NCBI GenBank assembly: GCA_029261195.1
Contig: JAJDBU010000073.1
Span: forward strand, 1-53,872
Reading direction: 5' to 3'
Length of the DNA: 53,872 nucleotides
Source of the DNA: Nitrospirota bacterium
GTDB lineage: Bacteria > Nitrospirota > Nitrospiria > SBBL01 > JAADHI01
Below are positions 1 through 7,494 of this stretch, one piece after another. Below the pieces are notes generated by a model. The model made no database searches. It saw only the letters and a program-made list of their open reading frames with translations, and was not told where the DNA came from. Numbering within the stretch: the first letter of the stretch is position 1; every line of letters starts with the position of its first letter. The position numbers and the translations under genes are program-made.

Positions 1-75
1 GCCCTCCTCCTTTACCAGTTTTACCGCTTCTTCCTTGAATTCTTTTGTGTGTCGCTTTCTTTTATTTTGACTCAT
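1..75 (-). CDS. IS3-family transposase OrfA, N-terminal part, cut by the window edge
   Basis: The first 25 residues are visible: MSQNKRKRHTKEF followed by KEEAVKLVKEEG. This is the usual start of the helix-turn-helix OrfA protein of IS3/IS911 elements (basic stretch, then a KEFKEEAVKLV-type helix). An AGGAGGTGTTC ribosome binding site lies just upstream of the ATG. OrfA normally binds the terminal repeats and is joined to OrfB by programmed frameshifting; neither point is visible here because the gene leaves the window. Confidence 0.75.
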   Translation of the reverse strand, partial: MSQNKRKRHTKEFKEEAVKLVKEEG

Positions 76-140
76 TGAACACCTCCTGAATGAACTTAAT
101 TCACTCTAAGAATTGTGTCCACTAAACCAAGACCACCTCA
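1..140 (-). mobile_element. Terminal part of an IS3-family (IS911-like) insertion sequence
   Basis: Read on the minus strand, the element end begins at base 140 with TGAGGTGGTCTTGG, continues through a TTTAGTGGACAC block, and reaches a transposase start at 75. IS911 and related IS3 members also begin with TGAGGTG and carry a GGACAC block, so I take base 140 as the outer tip. The rest of the element lies to the left, outside the window. It sits directly against a methyltransferase gene fragment (141-218), so it is an insertion into that gene. The target duplication cannot be checked because the other end is missing. Confidence 0.7.
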
Positions 141-218
141 ATGGCAGATCCTCTCGATTTGTTCCTGAGAAACTTTATCGCCTGATGTTTCGGTGATTGC
201 TAGGTAATCAATCGGCAT
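141..218 (-). pseudogene. N-terminal fragment of a SAM-dependent methyltransferase, disrupted by the IS
   Basis: Translation from the ATG at 218 gives 26 residues (MPIDYLAITETSGDK, then VSQEQIERICH) and stops at the IS tip at base 140. The 'TSGDKVSQEQIERICHRY' type of start is familiar from class I methyltransferases found near polysaccharide genes, where it precedes the glycine-rich SAM motif. Here the reading runs straight into the IS, so the product would be a short peptide. No strong ribosome binding site is visible. The family assignment rests on this short stretch and is tentative. Confidence 0.5.
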
Positions 219-308
219 TTATGATCGCATTCTTTGCCTGTTTACGTCCAAATAACCACGGGAAATTTAGAGATCAATCTCCTTACTGCCGCGATAATAA
301 AGTCGTTT

Positions 309-509
309 TCAGGCCGCTTTATGTTTTGAAATCAGCTCGCGAACTGTCGGCACCAACTCCGTCGGGATTCCCATAACCGTTTGTCCTGGTGCTTCAGATG
401 CTGCCTCGTCTTCAGCGACTGCTTCTTCCTCGGACAGCGATTCATAATAATCAAGTACACGCTTTACCCTTTCTGAGTTCCAGCCTTGCGGGAACCTGCT
501 TTTTTTCAT
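309..509 (-). CDS. Small acidic protein, probable antitoxin partner of the upstream DUF4258-like gene
   Basis: This 66-residue protein starts MKKSRFPQGWNSERVKRVL, has an acidic alanine/glutamate middle (SEEEAVAEDEAASEA) and ends in a helix (ELVPTVRELISKHKAA). It starts 2 bases after the stop of the preceding gene, with an AGGAGG-type site inside the end of that gene, so the two are co-transcribed and probably translationally coupled. Its size, acidity and place behind a basic DUF4258/BrnT-like protein suggest an antitoxin in toxin-first order. I know this pair from many genomes as 'hypothetical protein' next to DUF4258. The function is inferred from context only. Confidence 0.65.
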   Translation of the reverse strand: MKKSRFPQGWNSERVKRVLDYYESLSEEEAVAEDEAASEAPGQTVMGIPTELVPTVRELISKHKAA

Positions 510-511
510 TT

Positions 512-790
512 TTACTTCCTCCTTTTACGACGCCGATATGCGAATAAAGGCTTGCCACGTAACTCATATGCTGTGATCACAAAAAGACTATTTGGCTCTG
601 GGTCAGGCACATAGATTACTCTCAGATAACGTCCACCCGAGGTGCGGCCTACCGCAACTCTCGATCCGTCTCTACCGGGCCGATCTTCTCCGGGATTCGA
701 CAGAACTTCCTCCACTTGTCTCTCCTCAATATCATGCCCATAAATATGTGGAAATTCAGTCTCCGGATCAATGTAGTAACGAACCTTCAC
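512..790 (-). CDS. DUF4258/BrnT-like putative toxin
   Basis: About 92 residues from a GTG start at 790 (VKVRYYIDPETEFPHIYGH). The frame stays open to a TTG at 823, but that stretch overlaps a HEPN gene remnant, and an AGGA motif sits properly in front of the GTG. The C-terminal part (LFVITAYELRGKPLFAYRRR, then KRRK) matches the DUF4258/BrnT style: a beta-strand core ending in a strongly basic tail. Such proteins are small RelE-fold RNase-like toxins. The next gene (309-509) is the likely antitoxin. A role as an active toxin has not been shown. Confidence 0.65.
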   Translation of the reverse strand: MKVRYYIDPETEFPHIYGHDIEERQVEEVLSNPGEDRPGRDGSRVAVGRTSGGRYLRVIYVPDPEPNSLFVITAYELRGKPLFAYRRRKRRK

Positions 791-939
791 TGAACCGGTT
801 TTCCTGTAGTTGTTTGTTGGCAATGGAAGCAGACTGTATCAAACGGAATTTCTTCCACTTTGAGATTATTATCCGCATCAAGAAAACCATTATTGGGTTT
901 AGCCAACCATTGTTTAGCGATCTTTATTTCTTCGGACAT
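787..939 (-). pseudogene. Truncated HEPN-domain protein
   Basis: From the ATG at 939, with AAGAAGG upstream, the reading gives MSEEIKIAKQWLAKPNNGFL, then a segment with PFDTVCFHCQQ. HEPN proteins of the HEPN/MNT type begin with a WLxKAxxDLxxA helix followed by DTVCFHxQQAAEKxLKA. The match stops exactly at the CFHCQQ motif, and the sequence then runs into the leader of the DUF4258-like gene. About three quarters of the domain, including the usual RX4-6H RNase motif, are missing. No partner nucleotidyltransferase (MNT) is visible. It appears to be a remnant left by a deletion or by insertion of the downstream pair. Confidence 0.55.
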
Positions 940-985
940 ATAACATTTACCTTCTTGTAACACGTTGATACAAAAGAAAAAGAAC

Positions 986-2254
986 TTAAATGATTTGTCT
1001 TTCAGGCGAAGTACCACCGGCTACTTCAGATAAATAATTGGCCATACGGCCATATATTTTATCAGAAGTAAACCGCTCTTTAAAAAGGGCAAGGCTGTTT
1101 AAACTCATTTGCTTGACTAATTTAGAGTCGTTTTTAAGCGTAAGCAAGGTTTCTATAAAGCTTTCGACATTTCCTGGTTGATAGGATAAACCACATGCAG
1201 TTGAATAGAGAAGCTCCTCTGTCTCGCCACGAAGACTGCTCAAAATTGGGAGGCCCCCACACATATATTCAAAAATTTTATTTGGAAGCCCTTGTGGCGC
1301 CTGTTCATCGTATGCGGCTATTCCGATATCCGAAAATCGCAATAAACACTCAATTTGGCTCGATTGAACCCATCCAGTAAATATTACATTATTCAACCCC
1401 TTTGCTCTCTCATGCCATTCAGCATATCTTTCGCCATTTCCGCTCAGAATAAACTGGAACTCATGTCGTCCTCGTTTTTCTAATTCACGTGCTGCATCTA
1501 TGATGGTGCTCAGGTCATATGTCCAGCCAAATGTCCCTATAAACCAGCATATTTTTTTTGAAGGATCAACTCCCATCTCTAATAAAGAATCTTCTGAAGC
1601 CTTAGCGTCATTCCGTGAAGTTGTTGGCATTTGGTAACCTAATGGAAAAACAGCATCAGACTTTGTCACTTTCCTGCCAGCATACGCTAAGCCCCACCGG
1701 ACATATGCCTCTGATACCCCTATGATCGACGTACAATTCTTAAAAGCCTTTTTTGTATTACTAAATGAACGATAAAAAATAAGTTTTCCCAACCACATGA
1801 GTGAAAGTGGAAATATTTTCAAAAAAGTATCAGGCCATAAATCTCGAACATCTAGAATGACAGGTATCCCCATCTCTTTTCCAAATTCCGATGCAGACAT
1901 ACTCAAGCCTATTGTAGGAAATGAACAAAGAATAATATCTGCTTTTGATTCAGATTTTGCTAGTTTCTTGAATTTTTCTGCTATCTTATGATGATTAATG
2001 AGACGAGCTAATGAGAGATTTTTTTTATATGGAAGTGAATGCAACAGTCTTATTTTATACCGGTCATTGATAGTAAGTCGAGTGTCTGTATGATATCGAT
2101 GTCTTTTCACCGTATGATCAAAAGTTGATGTCCACCAAACAACCTTATGGCCTTGCTCTACTAAGATATTGGCCAACATTCCAGTCCGCAAAAGCCTATT
2201 ATTTTCTTGATCGATTGGCAGTGGTTCTCCTATTGTAATTAACCAAACAACCAA
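986..2254 (-). CDS. Glycosyltransferase family 4 (GT-B fold)
   Basis: About 422 residues. I place the start at the TTG at 2254, because GGAGG lies 6 bases upstream; an ATG seven codons further up is possible. The N-terminal domain (WLITIGEPLPID, then NRLLRTGMLANILVEQGHKV) and the middle DVRDLWPDTF segment are typical of WbuB-like GT4 enzymes. The C-terminal domain holds the donor-binding GLPNKIFEYMCGGLPILSS motif with its conserved Glu. It is the last gene of the polysaccharide locus, 50 bases after a GT2 gene. It should add a sugar from a nucleotide donor to a lipid-linked glycan at the cytoplasmic side of the inner membrane. Donor and acceptor are unknown. Confidence 0.88.
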   Translation of the reverse strand: MVVWLITIGEPLPIDQENNRLLRTGMLANILVEQGHKVVWWTSTFDHTVKRHRYHTDTRLTINDRYKIRLLHSLPYKKNLSLARLINHHKIAEKFKKLAKSESKADIILCSFPTIGLSMSASEFGKEMGIPVILDVRDLWPDTFLKIFPLSLMWLGKLIFYRSFSNTKKAFKNCTSIIGVSEAYVRWGLAYAGRKVTKSDAVFPLGYQMPTTSRNDAKASEDSLLEMGVDPSKKICWFIGTFGWTYDLSTIIDAARELEKRGRHEFQFILSGNGERYAEWHERAKGLNNVIFTGWVQSSQIECLLRFSDIGIAAYDEQAPQGLPNKIFEYMCGGLPILSSLRGETEELLYSTACGLSYQPGNVESFIETLLTLKNDSKLVKQMSLNSLALFKERFTSDKIYGRMANYLSEVAGGTSPERQII

Positions 2255-2304
2255 ATTAACTCCTCCGTATGCCAATTATCTATTTGATCGCAGTTAATAA
2301 ATGT

Positions 2305-3231
2305 TTAGTACCACAGTCTCCCAAAATGTGTCTTTAAATACTTGACCGCTTCCCTATCTAGAGGAACCCGGTGAATTTTTTTGAACCCATTAATTCCCTG
2401 AATAATTGCCTTCAAATAAGGAGTCATTTTTCGAGTCCTTATTGCAACTAAATACAGATAAATGACCCAAATAGAAAAATGAACAACCAAATAAGGGAGG
2501 GGAATGTACTTATAAGTTATCCAGAGTTTGTCTCTAAAGGCATAAAAAAATTCATTGTCCTCCTTGCCAGCATTAGTAATAACTGATTTCTGAGGATAAT
2601 GATGCACGTAAATATTTGGACAATATAGAATGCCCATCCGAGCTTGAATAACCCGGTAAGAAAAATCAAGTTCCTCTCCACCGTACATTAAACCTTCTAA
2701 ATAGGTTCCACCTCTCTCAAGAGCATCGCGACAAAAAGCATGTGCTCCACCTTTGAAGTATGACACTAAGGTCTTAGAGTCAATGAGTTTCGGGTTTTTT
2801 TGAAGAGAGCGGCGGCTAAATGGGACTAACATCTCTTCCTCATCTTGTTCAAGATGATTGATAATCTTAAATGCAAGTATCCCGACATTCTTATGTCCCC
2901 TAAAAACCTCTATAATACCTGCGATACACTTATCATTATCAAATCGGGCATCGTCATCCAATACGATCATTATCTCTCCACGCCCTTTATTCATTAAAAA
3001 ACTACGCCCACCTGCAACTCCTAGGCAGACATCACTTCGAAAATATTTTAACCGTTCGTCAGAAATTTCATTTCTCAACCAATCGGCCACTTTAAAGGAT
3101 TCAGAACAGTCATCTAAAATAAGTACTTCAATGTTTTTATAGGTTTGAGTCAGAATTGAATGAATACACGTCTTTAATGGGTCTCTTCTTTCTCGAGTTG
3201 TAATAAGTACTGAAACTAGGAGTGTCTCCAT
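2305..3231 (-). CDS. Glycosyltransferase family 2
   Basis: About 308 residues from the ATG at 3231. An upstream in-frame TTG (3249) has a badly spaced ribosome binding site, while GAGG precedes the ATG. The GT-A fold is recognisable: SVLITTRERRDPLKTCIHSI, the IEVLILDDCSES nucleotide-binding strand, a VLDDDARF metal-binding DxD motif, and a GGEELDFSYRV acceptor-side motif. A C-terminal hydrophobic stretch (PYLVVHFSIWVIYLYLVAI) probably anchors it to the membrane. It should transfer one sugar during assembly of the polysaccharide repeat unit. Specificity cannot be read from the sequence. Confidence 0.88.
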   Translation of the reverse strand: METLLVSVLITTRERRDPLKTCIHSILTQTYKNIEVLILDDCSESFKVADWLRNEISDERLKYFRSDVCLGVAGGRSFLMNKGRGEIMIVLDDDARFDNDKCIAGIIEVFRGHKNVGILAFKIINHLEQDEEEMLVPFSRRSLQKNPKLIDSKTLVSYFKGGAHAFCRDALERGGTYLEGLMYGGEELDFSYRVIQARMGILYCPNIYVHHYPQKSVITNAGKEDNEFFYAFRDKLWITYKYIPLPYLVVHFSIWVIYLYLVAIRTRKMTPYLKAIIQGINGFKKIHRVPLDREAVKYLKTHFGRLWY

Positions 3232-3304
3232 ATTTATTTTGAGCCTCAAATCTCCGTTAACGGGTAAATAAAAAACTTGACCTTAGTGCCAAACGAAATA
3301 TCCT

Positions 3305-4591
3305 TTACTCCATACAATTCCTTAATCTCATAAGCGTTAATGCTGTAATCATGTAGCCCGATGCGCTGGTAAAACCATATAAAGAAAACATGCCCACTTG
3401 CATATAAATGCCACAGATCATCGGACAGACTCCGGCAAACACCTTCTTTTTTATGTATAGGGCCGATGATGTTTGAAATAACTGGAACAAAACCAATATA
3501 ACGAGGAACATTCCAATAATGTTTCCTTTAAAAAATCCAAACATCACAAGACCTACAAATGCCGGTATTTTTCCAGAAGAACCACCCGGTCCACTTGCTT
3601 CCTCCATAAAATCCGGTAGCTCATCCAAGCGCCCTACAGTTGTTCCATAGCGGTCCAAAAATTCTACATTTGAGATGTTTTCTAGAAAAGCATCGTTTCT
3701 ATACATTAAAAAAGCGATGTCATACGCAAAATCTGTCCAGTGAATTGTAATCAATGAAACCAGGACGATACTTAAAGCGGCTACGCTCAAAATTCGTTCC
3801 TTTTTCCTTGCCACAAAAACTCTTAGCATAAAATAAAATACAGCAAAAATAATACTGAGATAAACGGTCCCGGTAAAACCTAACATTGAGAAAAAAATCA
3901 AGGGAATGGAAGCTAATTTAATTGGTCCTTTATACGTAAGCGCCAAAACACCTGGAATTAAAAAATATACGGGGATAAGTCCTGGCTCCCGTAAAAAACT
4001 TTGCATTCTAGGAATTTCCAATCCAAAAAATGATCTTACTTGTCCAGGGGTCATACCCAAATAGGCAATCGGATGATTGATAAAGTACTCCCCTTCTTTG
4101 ACCGGCTGTATAAGGAATATTGTTGTGTGGTCAAGTAGTTCTGGATTGGCAACAAGAATCCACGCCTCAATAATACCTAAAATAGAAAAAATACAAGCAA
4201 TGACAATGATCACTTTAAGTACTAAGTTAGAATATTTAGGTGCCATCGTAAATATCAAAGCGACTAAGAACAAAGTAGTGATCATTTCTAATGCTGATTT
4301 CACATCAAACCTAAAAAGTTCGCTGAAGATAAATAAAAAGATTAACAGGTAAAGTGGCTGCCTAAATGGCAACAAGAAATGTTTCCACCATACAGAAAAA
4401 CCAATGATTGCTACAACAAAGAGAAGAATAATCTGTACCAGCCTTTTTGCGCGTAACATGTCAAAAAATTCAAACTGCCCCATTGTAAAAAAAAGGATTC
4501 CCATTGATAACGAAAGATACTCTAGAAGAAACCTTTCGTTGTAGAGGTTTGATCTTTTATTTGTAGATACAAAATCCAACTTTATTTTCAC
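3305..4591 (-). CDS. O-antigen/polysaccharide polymerase, Wzy-like
   Basis: About 428 residues from a GTG start at 4591. The frame stays open further up but would overlap the preceding GT2 gene by about 90 bases. The protein is almost entirely hydrophobic with roughly 10 to 12 membrane segments. It has a large periplasmic loop in the second half (around SNVEFLDRYGTTVGRLDELP and ASGPGGSSGK). This is the profile of Wzy/O-antigen ligase-type proteins, which show little sequence conservation. With the Wzx flippase at 15294-16853 it would form a Wzx/Wzy-dependent export route. The call rests on topology and context; a ligase-like role is the main alternative. Confidence 0.7.
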   Translation of the reverse strand: MKIKLDFVSTNKRSNLYNERFLLEYLSLSMGILFFTMGQFEFFDMLRAKRLVQIILLFVVAIIGFSVWWKHFLLPFRQPLYLLIFLFIFSELFRFDVKSALEMITTLFLVALIFTMAPKYSNLVLKVIIVIACIFSILGIIEAWILVANPELLDHTTIFLIQPVKEGEYFINHPIAYLGMTPGQVRSFFGLEIPRMQSFLREPGLIPVYFLIPGVLALTYKGPIKLASIPLIFFSMLGFTGTVYLSIIFAVFYFMLRVFVARKKERILSVAALSIVLVSLITIHWTDFAYDIAFLMYRNDAFLENISNVEFLDRYGTTVGRLDELPDFMEEASGPGGSSGKIPAFVGLVMFGFFKGNIIGMFLVILVLFQLFQTSSALYIKKKVFAGVCPMICGIYMQVGMFSLYGFTSASGYMITALTLMRLRNCME

Positions 4592-4604
4592 CGATATAGA
4601 GAGA

Positions 4605-5540
4605 TCAGAAATGTAAATAGCGTGTGAGGTGTTTTTCAACCAAACGCTGGATTCCAATCTTTGCCCTCTGGAAGACAAGAGATAAAAAATACCCAATTCG
4701 ACTGAACATTGAGGTCTCTTTTTTTTGCTTTATAAAGAGGAAAAAGAGCGATCTTACCCCTTCCCATATGTAGATATATGGAAGTTGATACTCTAGTTCT
4801 CGTATACGACCTGTTAACAGGGGTCGTGCCACTTTATTCTTGATAGTTGAAATGAGACTATTAAATATTTTTATCCGTGAGCGATATAATTCAACCCGAT
4901 CATTAGTAATATTATTAGCATGCATAAAGTAGGAAAATATCGGTTCGTCAATGTATTCAACCTTGTAATGAAAGGAAATCTCAAGCCATTTGTGGTAGTC
5001 TGCTGCCAGAGGGATCTCCAGAAAGGGCCCTAGCTTTTCAAAGCACTCGTATCTGACAAGAACAGATGACTGTGGAATAAAGTTTCTTTGTACCAGTTGC
5101 GAAAAAACTATTCCACGTTCTGGCTTATTTCCGTTTTGGAAGAAAGTTGATCCATTCTCCTCCTGACCACTTTTCACAATTTTTCCGTCTCCATAGATGA
5201 GGCCGAGTTCTTTATCGGTGTTTAACATTGCCACTTGAAGTGCTAATCGATTGGGAAACCAAATATCATCCGAATCTAAAAACGCGATATATTCACCTTT
5301 TGCGTGTTGAAGCCCGAGGTTCCGCGCTGCGTACGCACCCTTGTTTTGTTGAGAAAAAATACGCAAGTGTGGACTCAAAGTGTTAAGTATTTCTGCTGTC
5401 TTATCTGTAGAACCATCATCAATCACAATAATCTCAAAATCATTGAATGACTGATTTAAGGCACTTTCCACCGCAGCTTCGAGGAAAGCTTCTCCATTGT
5501 ATACTGGAATAATGATTGTGACTTGTGGCAGGCAAACCAT
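4605..5540 (-). CDS. Glycosyltransferase family 2
   Basis: 311 residues. The N-terminus has the classic GT2 signature: VTIIIPVYNGEAFLEAAVES, then FEIIVIDDGSTDKTAEIL, a GEYIAFLDSDDIWFPNRL metal-binding segment, and a LAADYHKWLEISF region on the acceptor side. The C-terminal 60 residues are basic with one hydrophobic stretch, which suggests membrane association. It begins 8 bases after the stop of asnB. It should add a sugar to the growing repeat unit in the cytoplasm. The upstream ribosome binding site is weak, so coupling to asnB is plausible. Confidence 0.9.
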   Translation of the reverse strand: MVCLPQVTIIIPVYNGEAFLEAAVESALNQSFNDFEIIVIDDGSTDKTAEILNTLSPHLRIFSQQNKGAYAARNLGLQHAKGEYIAFLDSDDIWFPNRLALQVAMLNTDKELGLIYGDGKIVKSGQEENGSTFFQNGNKPERGIVFSQLVQRNFIPQSSVLVRYECFEKLGPFLEIPLAADYHKWLEISFHYKVEYIDEPIFSYFMHANNITNDRVELYRSRIKIFNSLISTIKNKVARPLLTGRIRELEYQLPYIYIWEGVRSLFFLFIKQKKETSMFSRIGYFLSLVFQRAKIGIQRLVEKHLTRYLHF

Positions 5541-5548
5541 TAAATTCT

Positions 5549-7447
5549 CTATCCCCTTAGGTCATTCATGGTAAAAGTCGGCTCATTATGAAAATCAGAC
5601 CTCAGGAATACACGGCACCAGACCTCTAGGACGAGCAATATCCATAACTTTTGGGCCGCAGTATTTTTTTTGGGGTCGGCCGTCAACCGGTCGATTAGAG
5701 GTCGCACTTCGTCCCCATTGAGTATCCCGACCTTGACGGCCGTACTGCTCCGAAAAACGTCTTTAACAATCAAGCAAAGTCCTCCAGACATCCATTCAGC
5801 AACAGGGGCATTAAATCCCACTTTAGATCGATTTAGAATCTCTTGGGGCAAAATGGACCGCATCGCTTTTTTTAGAATCAATTTCCATTCTCGAGATAAT
5901 TGCGATACCTTATATTTACTTGGTAGACTCGCACAAAATTCCACTAAACGGTGATCAAGAAATGGTGTACGGGCTTCCAGCGAAAAGGCCATGCTCATCC
6001 GGTCAGTAATATGAAGAATATCACCTGGAAGATATGTGTTTATATCGACAAACAATAGCTGATTGATATTATCTCCAGAAAAACCTTTAAACAGATTTTT
6101 AACATCGGTATTTTTGCAGGCTTCATATCCTATCAAATTTTGTATTTCAGTAGGCGTAAAGTATGACATCTGCGCGAGATAACGTTCATCATCAAATAAG
6201 CTATTCCATCTGATCCTTTGCGCAATCCTAGGTGGTAATATCGAAGAAAGCGGGTCGATAATATTTCGGCGCAACGACACCGGAACTTTCCGATAAAGGT
6301 GTTCAATAGGATATCCGTCAAAATAGCGGGAATATCCTCCAAAAAGTTCATCTCCACCTAAACCGGATAGAATGACCCGTAGCTGGCTGGAAGCAAATTG
6401 TGAGACCAAATATGTTGGGACAATGGCTGAATCACCATTCGGTTCATCTAGATGCCAAATAAGTTTAGGAAGATATTGAATCGCACTGTCAACCTTAACC
6501 GTAGTCTCATGGTGAGAGGTGTTAAATGCTCTGGAAACGGTCTTCGCATAACCTAGCTCATTTACACCATCTCCAGAGAAACCAACAGCAAATGTCTCTA
6601 TCGGCCTCGGAGCATGTTTTGAAGCGTAAGCAACCACCGCACTTGAATCAAGACCACCACTCAGAAAAGCTCCCACCGGGACATCGCTACGCATTCGGAG
6701 GCGAATCGAATCCTCAAGAAGCCTATGGATCTGGTCGATTGCTTCAGGTTCACTAAGCTCAAATTGTGTACAAGAATTCCTTAGATCCCAATAACGAGAA
6801 ATATGAAATCCAGATCGATCCATTATGAAATAGTGGCCGGGAAGTAGTTTTCGGATGTTCTTGAATGGACTTCTAGAACCTTGGATATACATAAATGTCA
6901 GGTAATCAGCAAAGGCATTTAAATCGAGATCCGTAGTAATAAATGGACACCTGAGCAAAGCTTTCATTTCAGATGCAAACGCCAATATTTTGGAATTATT
7001 ATGATAATAATAAAGTGGTTTTATCCCCAATCGATCACGAGCAACCAATAGTCTACGATTCCGCTCGTCCCACAAAGCAAAAGCAAACATCCCATTTAAT
7101 TGATTGAGACATTTTTCTCCTACCTCTTCATAAAGATGAACAATAACTTCAGTGTCCGATTGGGTCGAAAATTTATGTCCCTTCTTAACAAGAACGGAAC
7201 GGAGTTCCTTGTAATTATATATTTCCCCGTTTAGGATAACGGAAATCGATTTATCCTCGTTGTGAATTGGTTGATGTCCTCCATCAACATCAATAATGCT
7301 AAGTCGACGCATTCCTAAACCAACGTCCCCCTTGAATAGGTATCCTTCATCCATAGGGCCTCTATGATATAGCTGTGACGTCATCGCACGTACGACCTGT
7401 GTATCAACGGGCAAGTCTTTGGTATATATTCCGGCTATACCACACAT
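5549..7447 (-). CDS. asnB: Asparagine synthase (glutamine-hydrolysing)
   Basis: 632 residues, the usual length. The N-terminal glutaminase domain starts MCGIAGIY, leaving Cys2 as the nucleophile, followed by YHRGP and an NGEIYNYKELR segment. The synthetase domain has the ATP pyrophosphatase loop SGGLDSS at residues 263-269 and SGLGGDELFGGY further on. GGAGG lies 11 bases before the ATG. The chemistry is ATP-dependent amide transfer from glutamine. Copies inside polysaccharide loci are common and may amidate a sugar acid rather than aspartate; that is inference here, although this locus does contain an oxidoreductase remnant and a heparinase-like gene of the uronate world. Confidence 0.9.
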   Translation of the reverse strand: MCGIAGIYTKDLPVDTQVVRAMTSQLYHRGPMDEGYLFKGDVGLGMRRLSIIDVDGGHQPIHNEDKSISVILNGEIYNYKELRSVLVKKGHKFSTQSDTEVIVHLYEEVGEKCLNQLNGMFAFALWDERNRRLLVARDRLGIKPLYYYHNNSKILAFASEMKALLRCPFITTDLDLNAFADYLTFMYIQGSRSPFKNIRKLLPGHYFIMDRSGFHISRYWDLRNSCTQFELSEPEAIDQIHRLLEDSIRLRMRSDVPVGAFLSGGLDSSAVVAYASKHAPRPIETFAVGFSGDGVNELGYAKTVSRAFNTSHHETTVKVDSAIQYLPKLIWHLDEPNGDSAIVPTYLVSQFASSQLRVILSGLGGDELFGGYSRYFDGYPIEHLYRKVPVSLRRNIIDPLSSILPPRIAQRIRWNSLFDDERYLAQMSYFTPTEIQNLIGYEACKNTDVKNLFKGFSGDNINQLLFVDINTYLPGDILHITDRMSMAFSLEARTPFLDHRLVEFCASLPSKYKVSQLSREWKLILKKAMRSILPQEILNRSKVGFNAPVAEWMSGGLCLIVKDVFRSSTAVKVGILNGDEVRPLIDRLTADPKKNTAAQKLWILLVLEVWCRVFLRSDFHNEPTFTMNDLRG

Positions 7448-7494
7448 TGTTTACAACTGCCTCCAGGAAAATAACTCGACTCAAAAAAATCGCT

